Source of the DNA: Massilibacteroides sp.
Lineage (GTDB): Bacteria > Bacteroidota > Bacteroidia > Bacteroidales > Tannerellaceae
Length of the DNA: 64,000 nt
Reading direction: 5' to 3'
NCBI RefSeq assembly: GCF_028705895.1
Contig: NZ_JAQWCQ010000002.1
Span: forward strand, 54,294-118,293
Each line of letters begins with the position of its first letter. Positions within the stretch are counted from its first letter, which is position 1. Of this stretch, positions 1-8,652 are shown piece after piece. A program made the translations under genes and the position numbers. The notes under the pieces were generated by a model, which was not told the origin of the DNA, did no database searches, and saw only the letters and a list, made by a program, of their open reading frames with translations.

Positions 1-501
1 AGAGAATTGTTTACCAAAATGAGGTGTGGATATTTCAGCACCTAATCCCGGAGTTTCACCAGCATGGCTGAAATCTGCGCCATAGACTGTGTTCTTGTCA
101 TCATTTAAAGCCATATACCCCCAAAGAGGTCCCCATAATCCGGTTCCTCTCATTGCAATAATGAATTTGGTTGCCCCATCCACTTTCGCGACAAAAACAG
201 GAAGCGCTGTTCCGTTAGAATAAGCTTTAGCAATGTCTTCACTGAAAGCGTCTCCTTCAGCTTTACTTCCATCTTTGTTTACAAGGAAACTTTCTTGAAT
301 CAACTCGTTGTATTTAGCTTCAACCTCATCGGCTTCAGCAGTAACATTTAAACAACGCAGGATTTGAATCTTCTTGTCTATTTCTTCGTTTTTCTTTTGC
401 GTCTCTTTTAGAGCTTGATTGGTAAAAGCCAAAGCCGCTGCTACAAAGACAACTAATACGCCCGCATAAATAACGGTATATAGATTACTTTCTCTATTCA
501 T
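1..501 (-). CDS. nqrC: NqrC, Na+-translocating NADH:quinone reductase subunit C (partial, 5' part)
   Basis: NqrC is the membrane-anchored periplasmic flavin subunit of the sodium-pumping NADH:quinone oxidoreductase, carrying a covalently bound FMN. The gene starts at the ATG at 501 and runs off the left edge, so about 167 residues are visible. An N-terminal membrane helix (about residues 8-27, ending in AALAFTNQAL) is followed by the NqrC/RnfG-type FMN-binding domain, recognisable from GTGLWGPLWGY and SHAGETPGLGAEI. The SGAT-type flavinylation site lies beyond the edge. It sits 15 bp downstream of nqrB in the usual A-B-C order, so D, E and F should follow outside the window. Assignment is firm; only completeness is unknown. 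Confidence 0.95.
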   Translation of the reverse strand, partial: MNRESNLYTVIYAGVLVVFVAAALAFTNQALKETQKKNEEIDKKIQILRCLNVTAEADEVEAKYNELIQESFLVNKDGSKAEGDAFSEDIAKAYSNGTALPVFVAKVDGATKFIIAMRGTGLWGPLWGYMALNDDKNTVYGADFSHAGETPGLGAEISTPHFGKQFS

Positions 502-516
502 AATTCTTTCGCTTTT

Positions 517-1710
517 TTACTTGATTGCTCTTTTTAGGCGTTTTCTAATATTTGCATCAACTACATAATAGTCAATTAACGGAGCAAAGACATTCATCAG
601 AAGAATCGCTAACATCATACCTTCAGGATAACCCGGATTGAGTACTCTGATCACTACTGCCATGAAGCCTACAAGAAAACCATAAATATATTTCCCTTTT
701 TCAGTACGTGCCGAAGTAACAGGATCTGTTGCCATAAACACAGCTCCGAAAGCAAACCCTCCGAGTAGAATATGCTCAACAGGACCTAAAGACATAGCTG
801 CTGTTGTCCCCGCAAGGTTAAACAAGGCTGCAGTAATTCCGCCTCCGATAAATACAGAGATCATAGTCTTCCAGCTTGCTATTCCTGTAATTAATAAAAT
901 AACAGCACCTATAAGGATTGCTAATTTAGATGTTTCTCCGATTGAACCCGGTATTAAACCAATAAACATATCCATATAAGAAAGAGGATTTCCCAGCACG
1001 TCAGTAACTGTTGTATTGTTTGTTGTTGCAGTCGCTATCTGTCCTAATGGCGTAGCTCCGGAAAAAGCATCAACTACATTGCCGGATCCCAAACCAAATG
1101 TTTCGGATGTTCTGACAAAGACCTTTTCTCCCGACATTGCTGCTGGATAGGCGAAGAATAAAAATGCACGTGTTACCAATGCAACATTAAAAACATTGTA
1201 TCCGGTACCTCCGAAAACTTCCTTCGCAAAGACAACTGCAAAAGCCGTTGCAACCGCAATCATCCACAGTGGAGTGTCAATCGGAACAATCATAGGAATC
1301 AGTATCCCCGAAACAAGAAATCCTTCCTGTATCTCTTCCTTTTTAACCTGAGCTACAGCGAACTCAATTCCGAGACCTACTACATATGAAACAATAATTT
1401 TAGGCAATACAGCCAAAAAACCAAAAATAAATGTCGAAAGAAAACCCGGATCAGCTCCGATAGCCAGGTTGTGTTGATAACCGACATTATACATACCAAA
1501 TAACAGTGCGGGAATCAATGCAATGATTACTACAGTCATGGTACGTTTAGAATCTATGCTGTCATGGATGTGTACTCCTGATTTTGATGTCGTATTCGGT
1601 GTAAACAAAAACGTTTCGAATCCATCAAATACAGAGCGAAACATCGCCAGCTTTCCCCCCTCTTCAAAATTAGGCTTAATCTTGTCGAGATAATTTCTTA
1701 ACGCTTTCAA
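517..1710 (-). CDS. nqrB: NqrB, Na+-translocating NADH:quinone reductase subunit B
   Basis: Integral membrane subunit of the NQR sodium pump, part of the sodium and electron path and carrier of a covalent FMN. The 397-residue product has about ten hydrophobic helices and the flavinylation motif SGAT, with the modified Thr near residue 220 (context DAFSGATPLGQ). The N-terminus (MKALRNYLDKIKPNFEEGG) is the usual Bacteroidetes NqrB start, but the codon at 1710 is TTG and I see no ATG that would preserve this N-terminus, so TTG is the likely start. Length is normal for the family. It lies 22 bp after nqrA and 15 bp before nqrC, so it is clearly in the nqr operon. Confidence 0.97.
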   Translation of the reverse strand: MKALRNYLDKIKPNFEEGGKLAMFRSVFDGFETFLFTPNTTSKSGVHIHDSIDSKRTMTVVIIALIPALLFGMYNVGYQHNLAIGADPGFLSTFIFGFLAVLPKIIVSYVVGLGIEFAVAQVKKEEIQEGFLVSGILIPMIVPIDTPLWMIAVATAFAVVFAKEVFGGTGYNVFNVALVTRAFLFFAYPAAMSGEKVFVRTSETFGLGSGNVVDAFSGATPLGQIATATTNNTTVTDVLGNPLSYMDMFIGLIPGSIGETSKLAILIGAVILLITGIASWKTMISVFIGGGITAALFNLAGTTAAMSLGPVEHILLGGFAFGAVFMATDPVTSARTEKGKYIYGFLVGFMAVVIRVLNPGYPEGMMLAILLMNVFAPLIDYYVVDANIRKRLKRAIK

Positions 1711-1732
1711 TGTATTCTGTTTTATTATATTA

Positions 1733-3085
1733 TTAATTCATTTCCTTATAAAGAAGATCCAATCCGTTACGAACGATCTTTTGGATTTCTATTTTGGAAG
1801 TATCCACTACTTCACAAAGTGCGAAATCTTCCGGTGCAACCTCATAGATACCCAGATTCTCCATCTTATCAATATCAAAAGTGATAATTGCTTTTAACAA
1901 GTATTCTGGGAAAATATCCATCGGGAACACCTTGTCATATTCATTAGACATGATCATTGCACGCTTTCCTCCCTTTATACGGGCATCAATTATACGCGCT
2001 TTTTTAACTCCTCCTAATAAACCGCTGAGGAATGTTCCTCCTGCACTGAATTTATTGACTCCCAATGTTGCCCATCCGAAGAATTCGTGAACATCGTCTC
2101 CTTCAGGAATTGTAGTAATCTGATTGTCGTAAAAACCAAGATAATCTGTTTGGGAAACTTTTGTGCCGGTCAGTATATTTCCACTAATAATACGGATATT
2201 GCCTTTTGATGGTTGAAGCTTGTCACCGACCAAACTGTTTATTTCACATCCCGGAATAGCTTTGATATAGCCTGTTTTTGACAATTCAGAACCTGTAAGA
2301 GCTACTAAACGAGAGAAATCAGCTATGCCGTTGTTTAGAAGACGACCTATAAGTATCACATCATCGGCATAAAGTGTCCATACCACTTCCCCTTTATTTA
2401 CCGGTTTGATATTGTTGATTTGTACCCCTACGTTTCCTGCCGGATGAGGACCGTTAAATTCAACAACCTCGGCATTTTTAACCTTGATTGATGAGCCTTG
2501 CTTTAATCCTACATACAATTTACCGTCAGTCAGTTTTGCAAGAGCGTCTAATCCTGTCTGGAAGTCATTTTCCTGCCCTTTGATTGTGTATTCAATATTA
2601 GGAGCAAGAGGTGCAGAGTAGAAGGCTGAAACAAAGATATCACGGGGAGTTTGGTCCGGACGAGCAATCATGTCGTAAGGACGTTGTTTGATACAAGGCC
2701 AGAGGCCACCATTTAGAATCGCTTCTTTAATATCCTCAGGTTTGAGGGTAGAGACATTTTTCTTGCCGAAATCTTCATATTGGTTTTCCGCATCCGGCTT
2801 AACTACAACGCTTAGCACTTTACGCTTTTCTCCACGATTAACCGCAGTGACTTCACCACTTACCGGAGATACGAATTTGATTTCGGGATAGGTCTTGTCT
2901 ATAATCAGAACAGAACCGGCTTTGACTTTATCTCCTTCATGGACAATAACCTTGGGAGTAATACCGTTAAAATTATCAGGAACAATTGCATAATTTCCGC
3001 TGTGTTCCCCGGTTAGAACTGTCTCCGTTGGCTTGCCGATCAGTTGAATGTCTAAACCTTTTTTGAGCTTAATCACATTTGCCAT
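1733..3085 (-). CDS. nqrA: NqrA, Na+-translocating NADH:quinone reductase subunit A
   Basis: Peripheral cytoplasmic-side subunit of the NQR complex, which couples NADH oxidation and quinone reduction to Na+ export. The 450-residue product has no membrane helix. It begins with a barrel-sandwich/Rnf-C-like region (GLDIQLIGKP, then a VHEGDKVKAGSVL biotinyl-lipoyl-like segment around residues 48-62) and continues with the long NqrA core (PGCEINSLVGDKL). The ATG at 3085 follows a Bacteroidetes -7 box at 3120-3127. It is the first gene of the operon, followed by nqrB and nqrC. Length and order match the family. Confidence 0.97.
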   Translation of the reverse strand: MANVIKLKKGLDIQLIGKPTETVLTGEHSGNYAIVPDNFNGITPKVIVHEGDKVKAGSVLIIDKTYPEIKFVSPVSGEVTAVNRGEKRKVLSVVVKPDAENQYEDFGKKNVSTLKPEDIKEAILNGGLWPCIKQRPYDMIARPDQTPRDIFVSAFYSAPLAPNIEYTIKGQENDFQTGLDALAKLTDGKLYVGLKQGSSIKVKNAEVVEFNGPHPAGNVGVQINNIKPVNKGEVVWTLYADDVILIGRLLNNGIADFSRLVALTGSELSKTGYIKAIPGCEINSLVGDKLQPSKGNIRIISGNILTGTKVSQTDYLGFYDNQITTIPEGDDVHEFFGWATLGVNKFSAGGTFLSGLLGGVKKARIIDARIKGGKRAMIMSNEYDKVFPMDIFPEYLLKAIITFDIDKMENLGIYEVAPEDFALCEVVDTSKIEIQKIVRNGLDLLYKEMN

Positions 3086-3119
3086 GATAGAACTAAAAAT
3101 GTTTTATGTAATTTTCTCG

Positions 3120-3127
3120 CAAAAGTA
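3120..3127 (-). promoter_or_regulatory. Bacteroidetes -7 promoter element for the nqr operon
   Basis: On the minus strand this reads TACTTTTG, an exact match to the primary-sigma -7 consensus TAnnTTTG of Bacteroidetes. It lies 34 bp upstream of the nqrA ATG. No clean TTG -33 element is visible at the expected distance, so this rests on the -7 box and its position. Confidence 0.45.
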
Positions 3128-3183
3128 CACATTTATTTATGTTTAAGAGCAGCGAAAGAGAAATAAATAATGAAATAATTCCA

Positions 3184-3191
3184 TAATTTTG
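3184..3191 (+). promoter_or_regulatory. Bacteroidetes -7 promoter element for the T9SS plug-family gene
   Basis: TAATTTTG matches TAnnTTTG and ends 30 bp before the ATG at 3222. Together with the minus-strand box at 3120-3127 it gives a divergent promoter arrangement between nqrA and the plug-family gene. Confidence 0.45.
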
Positions 3192-3221
3192 CCAAGTAGT
3201 CAATTAAAATATAGAATACCG

Positions 3222-4472
3222 ATGAAACTTGTTTTTTTCTTCTTTGTTTTTTGTATGATTGGTGGAGGCTCATTGACGGCTCAGACTCGTTTTAACACGT
3301 CTGTAAGTAGCCCGTTAATCCATAGTCTGCAACTTCATGCAGGTGATGAACTTATTTCTGATCCGATGATCGAATTGGGAGGAAATGAGCAGTTGGAAAT
3401 TAATTTTGATGTAATCGGGGATAACTATTCAAGATATCTTTACTCGATTATTCATTGTAATGCGGATTGGACGCCATCGGGTCTTGTGTCAACGGAATAT
3501 ATGACCGGATTCCAACAGATGGAGATCGAGGACTTTGCGAATTCATTAGCGACGACTACGGCTTATACCAATTACCGTTTTTTTCTGCCAAATGAAGATG
3601 TAACCTTTAAACTGTCGGGTAATTATGCTGTTCAGGTATTTGACGAAGCTGATCGGAGTAAAGTTCTGTTTACTGCTTGCTTTTTTGTGACCGAATCGGT
3701 TGTTCCCGTAGATGCTGAGGTAACTGGGATTACAGATATTGATGTCAATAAACATCATCAGCAACTTTCGTTTGTTATACGTAATAAAAACTTCCAGATT
3801 CCACACCCTGTGACGGATTTGAAGCTTTTTGTTTATCAGAATGGACGGCGAGATAATGCGGTTACCGGATTAAAACCTTCCGCTATTTCGCAGAATGAAC
3901 TACTCTATAGTCATACCCCTGAACTCATCTTCAAAGCCGGAAATGAATATCGTCGTATGGAGTTTCTCAGTAATAAATATAACGGGATGAATGTGCAGAA
4001 TATTCAGTTTCATAATCCGTATTATCATGTAACCTTATATCCGGATCAAATACGGAATCAGGGCTCATATCAATATGACCAGGATCAGAATGGACGCTTC
4101 TTTGTTCAATGCAGTAATTGTGAAGATCCGGATGTAGAAGCGGATTATCATATTGTTCACTTCTCCTTAGAGGCCGATGAAATTCCTGCCGGAAAGGTGT
4201 ATCTGGATGGTTTGTTTATGAATAATCAATTCAACGAAAGCAGCAGGATGGAATATAACAGCGAAAGAAAACAATATGAAAAAAGCCTTTTGCTGAAACA
4301 AGGTAATTATAATTATCAATACTTATTTGTGCCTGACGGAGAAACAAAGGGACAGACCTTTCCTATTGAAGGTGACTTCGCAGAGACAGAAAACGAATAT
4401 CTGATTTTAGTTTATTATCGTCCGATCGGTGCGCGATATGACAGATTGATTGGTTTTTCAAAGATTAACTGA
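3222..4472 (+). CDS. Type IX secretion system plug-family protein (DUF5103)
   Basis: Resembles the DUF5103 family, annotated as the T9SS plug protein because a member closes the periplasmic side of the SprA translocon in Flavobacterium. I chose the ATG at 3222, which gives a clean signal peptide (MKLVFFFFVF...GGGSLTAQ) before the mature start TRFNTSV; an upstream in-frame TTG only adds an implausible leader. The mature protein is beta-rich. Family-typical segments include YLYSIIHCNADWTPS near the N-terminal third and NYNYQYLFVPDG plus YRPIGARYDRLIGF near the C-terminus. About 416 residues is a normal length. No other T9SS gene is in the window, so secretion function is inferred from family only. 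It converges on guaD across a palindromic repeat. Confidence 0.8.
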   Translation: MKLVFFFFVFCMIGGGSLTAQTRFNTSVSSPLIHSLQLHAGDELISDPMIELGGNEQLEINFDVIGDNYSRYLYSIIHCNADWTPSGLVSTEYMTGFQQMEIEDFANSLATTTAYTNYRFFLPNEDVTFKLSGNYAVQVFDEADRSKVLFTACFFVTESVVPVDAEVTGITDIDVNKHHQQLSFVIRNKNFQIPHPVTDLKLFVYQNGRRDNAVTGLKPSAISQNELLYSHTPELIFKAGNEYRRMEFLSNKYNGMNVQNIQFHNPYYHVTLYPDQIRNQGSYQYDQDQNGRFFVQCSNCEDPDVEADYHIVHFSLEADEIPAGKVYLDGLFMNNQFNESSRMEYNSERKQYEKSLLLKQGNYNYQYLFVPDGETKGQTFPIEGDFAETENEYLILVYYRPIGARYDRLIGFSKIN

Positions 4473-4490
4473 ATTTAATTACTGGCATTA

Positions 4491-4582
4491 AAAATTTTGA
4501 GGCGCCTCAGCAAACAAGTTGAAGAGCCTGGAAACGTATGTTGAGGCGCCTCAACTTTCATTACCAAGCGCCTTGAATTTTT
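4491..4582. repeat. 22-bp-period palindromic element, copy A (degenerate)
   Basis: A 92-bp element with AT-rich flanks (AAAATTTT...GAATTTT) around a 72-bp core, 4501-4572. Four GGCGCC-type boxes start at 4501, 4523, 4545 and 4567, exactly 22 bp apart; the boxes at 4523 and 4567 have decayed to AGAGCC and AGCGCC. The core matches the reverse complement of copy B (45965-46036) at 65 of 72 positions. It sits between the convergent ends of the plug-family gene and guaD, where it could fold as a terminator. Confidence 0.85.
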
Positions 4583-4601
4583 TTTGTCTCCGACATCCAA
4601 C

Positions 4602-5939
4602 CTATTTTTCTAATGCGAGATGCGACGACCTTGTATCTGATTTTTTAACTCCCAGTATATATGTAGCTGAGATATTCCGATCATCGCCGGTTATTTGCAA
4701 ACCGAACAGTTGATTTTCGATTGTCCATTTGTTGGCACGCATCAAGTATTCTTTTCTTAGCTGCTGGGTGGGGGTTACGGCAGGATCTACTACGATGAAA
4801 TCTGCTTCTGAACCTGTGCGGAAACTACCTATCTTATCTTCTAATTTAAGTGCTTTTGCTGTTCCCAATGTCGATTTATAGAAGGTTTCTAATGCGGACA
4901 TCGGATAACCAAGTGTCTGCATTATTTTGTATGATTCCCCCATTGTTTTAAACATCGAAAAGGAGGTGCCTGCACCGACATCACTTCCTAATACGGTTTG
5001 TGCTTCAGCAGCATTGGCTTTTTGCATATCAAACAGTCCGCTGCCGAGGAATAAATTGGAGGTAGGACAGTGGGCTATAATGGCTCCTGCGTTGGAGATT
5101 CGTTTTAGTTCGCTTTCTGATAGATGAATACAATGACCCAAGAGAGTGCGGTCGGTCAGTAGCCCTGCCTTTTCATATACATTCAGGTAGTCTGAATGGC
5201 CTTTATGCAAATTTAACGTAGAAGTTATTTCATTCAGATTTTCTGATAGATGCGTTTGAATATAAGTATCGGGATAGGCTTTATGCAAATGAGCAGCCAT
5301 TTGCATTTGTTCCATCGAACTCGTAATCGCAAAACGAGGAGTTACGGCATATAAATTCCGTCCGTTCTTATGCCATTTTTCAATTAATTGACGGCTTTCT
5401 TTTTCTCCCTCGACAACATTATCGGTCAGCCCATCCGGTGCATTTTTATCCATCAGAACTTTTCCGGTGATAATACGCATGTTTATGGAAGACGCTGTTT
5501 GAAATAACGCTTCAACCGAAACAGGATGAACCGTAGGGTAGGCCACGCAGGTAGTCGTACCGTTTCTTAATAATTCGTGGATAAATGTATCTGCAATTCT
5601 GAAGGCGTGTTCCGGAGAATTGAAATTCATTTCGGCGGGAAATGTATAATCGTTCAGCCAATCTAACAGTTGCTTTCCATACATGCCGATAATTTCCGTT
5701 TGCGAATAATGTATGTGCGCGTCGATTAATCCCGGCATAAGAATTTTCCCGCTATAGTCTGTTTCCGGAATAGACATGTACTTAGACTTAACCGCATCAT
5801 ACGACCCCGTTTCAAGAATCTTTCCTTCAGTGATTACAAGTGCTCCGTTGGGGATATAAACGTATGAATCCTTTCTGTTTACAGGCGAGTCCGTAAAATA
5901 AAAAACGGCTCCTTTATATAAATGACATTTCTCTTGCAT
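4602..5939 (-). CDS. guaD: Guanine deaminase
   Basis: Predicted cytosolic amidohydrolase converting guanine to xanthine and ammonia in purine salvage. The 445-residue product carries the metal-binding PGLIDAHIHYSQ motif (about residues 71-82), the guanine-deaminase signature LLDWLNDYTFPAE about 25 residues later, QTHLSEN, GHCIHLS and HCPTSNLFLGSG, and a late Asp in GSDVGAGTSFSM. Length fits bacterial GuaD. It has no signal peptide. The start is the ATG at 5939, 112 bp from the divergent TonB receptor. The 3' end faces repeat copy A. Related amidohydrolases share the fold, but the DWLNDYTFP motif points to guanine. Confidence 0.92.
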   Translation of the reverse strand: MQEKCHLYKGAVFYFTDSPVNRKDSYVYIPNGALVITEGKILETGSYDAVKSKYMSIPETDYSGKILMPGLIDAHIHYSQTEIIGMYGKQLLDWLNDYTFPAEMNFNSPEHAFRIADTFIHELLRNGTTTCVAYPTVHPVSVEALFQTASSINMRIITGKVLMDKNAPDGLTDNVVEGEKESRQLIEKWHKNGRNLYAVTPRFAITSSMEQMQMAAHLHKAYPDTYIQTHLSENLNEITSTLNLHKGHSDYLNVYEKAGLLTDRTLLGHCIHLSESELKRISNAGAIIAHCPTSNLFLGSGLFDMQKANAAEAQTVLGSDVGAGTSFSMFKTMGESYKIMQTLGYPMSALETFYKSTLGTAKALKLEDKIGSFRTGSEADFIVVDPAVTPTQQLRKEYLMRANKWTIENQLFGLQITGDDRNISATYILGVKKSDTRSSHLALEK

Positions 5940-6008
5940 AGTTTACAAATATAGTGAGCCTGATTGAATAACCTTCCACGTCGGACAGCATATGTTATTC
6001 AATTATTG

Positions 6009-6016
6009 TACTTTTG
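6009..6016 (+). promoter_or_regulatory. Bacteroidetes -7 promoter element for the TonB receptor
   Basis: TACTTTTG matches TAnnTTTG and lies 35 bp upstream of the ATG at 6052. The guaD-receptor gap is only 112 bp and shows no cobalamin-riboswitch-like structure. Confidence 0.45.
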
Positions 6017-6051
6017 CCGGACTAATTATTAGTAAAACAAAATTTAATTTT

Positions 6052-8097
6052 ATGAAACAAGAAATGTTTAACAAGCTGAGGTCGTTCCGATTCAAACAAT
6101 TTTCAGGAAAGGCTTACAGTGCATTTTGTAGTCTGCGTAAGGAAGTGACGATTGGTGTTGTCGCTAATTGTGTGCTTACTTTTGCTGCTGCAGGAACCGT
6201 ATCGGCACAAACAAATGTGATTGCCGGAGTGTCAAGTGCGGAAACAGAGCATGAGTTGGATGAAGTGACGGTCACAGCCTCGCGCGTAGAGTTGGCAATG
6301 AATCAGGCTGCTCGTTTAGTGACCGTAATTACAAAAGAAGAAATCCAGCAATCGCCTGTCCGAAGTATTCAGGATTTACTCAATTATGCTGCCAATATTG
6401 ACGTAGTGCAGCGCGGAGGCCACGGAGTGCAAGCCGACATCTCCATACGTGGCGGATCATTCGATCAAACGGCAATTCTTCTCAACGGAGTCAACCTCTC
6501 CAATCCTCAAACCGGACATTATAGTTTTGATATCCCAGTCAATCTTTCAGATGTAGAGCGCATAGAGATCATTCACGGTCCTTCTTCCATTACCTATGGA
6601 GCCAGCGCATTTTCCGGTGGAATCAACATTATTACGAAAAAGACCCCTGATCATAAAGCCTATGCCAATATAGAGGCAGGTAGCCATGGTCTCTGGGGAG
6701 TGCAAGCCAGTGGAGCATTGACTTCCGAACTTGCTTCAAGCCAACTTTCGGCAGGATATAATACATCGGATGGCTATACGGCAAACAGCGATTACGATAT
6801 TTGGAACCTGCTTTGGCAAACCCGACTTAAACCCGAAGAAAAATCAACTGTAGATATACAGTTGGGATATAATGATAAACGGTATGGCGCTAATACCTTT
6901 TATTCTGCTGCTTATCCGAATCAATACGATAAAACAAGTTCTTATTTTGCTTCTGTGCGAGGAGAAACGGGTGATCGATTGAAATTTATCCCTGTTATTT
7001 ATTGGAATCGCCACTATGATGAATTTCAGCTTTACCGTGACGGTACGCCCGATCTTCCGTCATGGTATGTGGGGCATAATTATCATCGAAGTGATGTCTA
7101 TGGTGCAAATCTGAATATCCAATATACTTCATCTTTGGGTATAACGAGTTTGGGGAGTGAACTGCGAAATGAAGGCGTGCTGAGTAATGTACTCGGCAAA
7201 ACGATGACTGAAACAGATGGGCATTATACAAAATCAGACGATCGCACGAATGTGAGTTTTGCGCTTGAACACAATGTCTTGTTAAGTCGGTTTACATTAA
7301 CTGCCGGGCTGTTGGCCAATTACAATACATCCTTGCGAGGTTCATATAAATTCTATCCTTCAATCAATGTAAGTTATCGGATATTAGATAACCTGAAAAC
7401 GTTTGCTTCCTGGAATAAAGCAACCCGCATGCCTACGTTTACGGACTTGTATTATACCACCGCTACTCATATTGGTAATACAGATTTAAAACCGGAAAAC
7501 TCGGAAGCATTTGAGCTTGGCGTGAAATATAATACCTGGTTTATGAGTTTGTATGCCACTGCCTATCTGATGAAAGGAAAGAACATTATTGATTGGGTGA
7601 AACCCAATGTGGACGCGAAGTGGGAGTCACGAAATATTACGAAATTAGATAAAAAAGGAATTGAACTGGGTGCGCGGTTTGCACTCCACGAGGTAATTCC
7701 CGTCTTACCGGAGCAGACCGTTCTACATGCCGGTTATGCTCGTCTGAATCAGGATAAATCATCCGGAAATCTGATATCCAATTATGCGTTGAACTACCTT
7801 CGGGATAAGGTAACCCTTAAATTAGAACATCCTATCGTTAAAAATGTAACTGTTAACTGGAATTTCCGTTGGCAGAAACGTATGGGAGGCTATACGCGTT
7901 ATGATAAAGGCATAAAAGGCGAATTTGCAAATTACGAACCTTTTTCTACACTTGATTTACGAATAAACTGGCAACTAAAAGAGTTTATGCTGCATTTGAG
8001 TGCAAACAACTTGTATGACACGAAGTTCTATGATTTAGGAAATGTGCCGCAGGCCGGTTTTTGGTTGATCGGGGGAATTAGTTATACTATACGCTGA
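6052..8097 (+). CDS. TonB-dependent outer-membrane receptor (BtuB-like)
   Basis: Outer-membrane active transporter of about 681 residues. I start at the ATG at 6052; an upstream in-frame ATG at 5992 would add 20 residues ahead of the promoter box. The N-terminus is unusually long: a basic, aromatic stretch (KLRSFRFKQFSGKAYSAF) precedes the hydrophobic segment that ends near TVSAQ. A TonB box-like segment (ELDEVTVTASR) follows, then the plug domain (DISIRGGSFDQTAILLNGV, GPSSITYGASAFSGGINIIT) and a 22-strand barrel (TRMPTFTDLYY, GNTDLKPENSEAFELG), with a C-terminal beta strand. It lacks the carboxypeptidase-like domain of SusC, so it resembles vitamin B12 or siderophore receptors. The substrate cannot be read from sequence; no transport partners are adjacent. 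Confidence 0.88.
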   Translation: MKQEMFNKLRSFRFKQFSGKAYSAFCSLRKEVTIGVVANCVLTFAAAGTVSAQTNVIAGVSSAETEHELDEVTVTASRVELAMNQAARLVTVITKEEIQQSPVRSIQDLLNYAANIDVVQRGGHGVQADISIRGGSFDQTAILLNGVNLSNPQTGHYSFDIPVNLSDVERIEIIHGPSSITYGASAFSGGINIITKKTPDHKAYANIEAGSHGLWGVQASGALTSELASSQLSAGYNTSDGYTANSDYDIWNLLWQTRLKPEEKSTVDIQLGYNDKRYGANTFYSAAYPNQYDKTSSYFASVRGETGDRLKFIPVIYWNRHYDEFQLYRDGTPDLPSWYVGHNYHRSDVYGANLNIQYTSSLGITSLGSELRNEGVLSNVLGKTMTETDGHYTKSDDRTNVSFALEHNVLLSRFTLTAGLLANYNTSLRGSYKFYPSINVSYRILDNLKTFASWNKATRMPTFTDLYYTTATHIGNTDLKPENSEAFELGVKYNTWFMSLYATAYLMKGKNIIDWVKPNVDAKWESRNITKLDKKGIELGARFALHEVIPVLPEQTVLHAGYARLNQDKSSGNLISNYALNYLRDKVTLKLEHPIVKNVTVNWNFRWQKRMGGYTRYDKGIKGEFANYEPFSTLDLRINWQLKEFMLHLSANNLYDTKFYDLGNVPQAGFWLIGGISYTIR

Positions 8098-8106
8098 ATG
8101 TGATAA

Positions 8107-8142
8107 AAAAAGGCAGAATCCGGTTAAAGATTCTGCCTTTTT
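8107..8142. terminator. Bidirectional intrinsic terminator
   Basis: A perfect 14-bp stem (8107-8120 with 8129-8142; arms AAAAAGGCAGAATC and GATTCTGCCTTTTT) with an 8-nt loop gives a U-run in both directions. It separates the convergent TonB receptor and rpiB. Confidence 0.85.
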
Positions 8143-8165
8143 ACAATGGGCTCAATATTTCTCTA

Positions 8166-8597
8166 TTAAAAAGGAATTTTGTCTATCCTTCGTTGATGTC
8201 TTCCTCCTTCGAATTCAGTGTTCAGAAAGGCTTCAACAGTTTTTTCGGCTTCTTCTTTACTAATAAATCTTCCCGGCATGACAAGAATATTCGCATCATT
8301 GTGTGCGCGACATAATTTTGCGATCTCAGCATTCCAGCTTAATCCTGCCCGAATGCCCATGTGTTTGTTGAGTGTCATAGCTATGCCATTTCCTGTTCCA
8401 CAAACAGCAATACCTTTTTCTACTTCTCCTTTCTCTACAGCAAAGGCCAACGGATGAGCAAAGTCCGGATAATCGGAGCTTTCAGTAGATTGAGCTCCAT
8501 AGTCTTTGTAAGGAATCCCCTTTTTGTCCAGAATCTGCTTAACAAATTCTTTCAATTCGTAGCCGGCGTGGTCACTGCTTAAACCGATCGTTTTCAT
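8166..8597 (-). CDS. rpiB: Ribose-5-phosphate isomerase B
   Basis: Cytosolic enzyme interconverting ribose 5-phosphate and ribulose 5-phosphate in the non-oxidative pentose phosphate pathway. The 143-residue product shows the RpiB/LacAB signature: SSDHAGYELK at residues 7-16, the catalytic Cys in AVCGTGNGIAM, and NKHMGIRAGLSW. Length is typical. It lies 55 bp downstream of transketolase on the same strand, a functionally matched pair in the same pathway, with a small hairpin (8618-8641) between them. Confidence 0.95.
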   Translation of the reverse strand: MKTIGLSSDHAGYELKEFVKQILDKKGIPYKDYGAQSTESSDYPDFAHPLAFAVEKGEVEKGIAVCGTGNGIAMTLNKHMGIRAGLSWNAEIAKLCRAHNDANILVMPGRFISKEEAEKTVEAFLNTEFEGGRHQRRIDKIPF

Positions 8598-8617
8598 TTC
8601 TTATTTCTTGGAGGTTA

Positions 8618-8641
8618 TGAGGGTGTTTTTACACACCCTCA
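8618..8641 (-). other. Intercistronic hairpin between tkt and rpiB
   Basis: Arms TGAGGGTGT and ACACCCTCA (8618-8626 and 8633-8641) with a 6-nt loop. There is no U-tract after it in the direction of transcription, so it looks more like an mRNA-stabilising or weak attenuating stem than a terminator. Confidence 0.5.
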
Positions 8642-8652
8642 AATCATGATTG

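Noticed and set aside
5940..6051. Possible cobalamin riboswitch before the BtuB-like receptor
   Set aside because: The gap is 112 bp and already holds a promoter box; no conserved B12-box-like element is visible.
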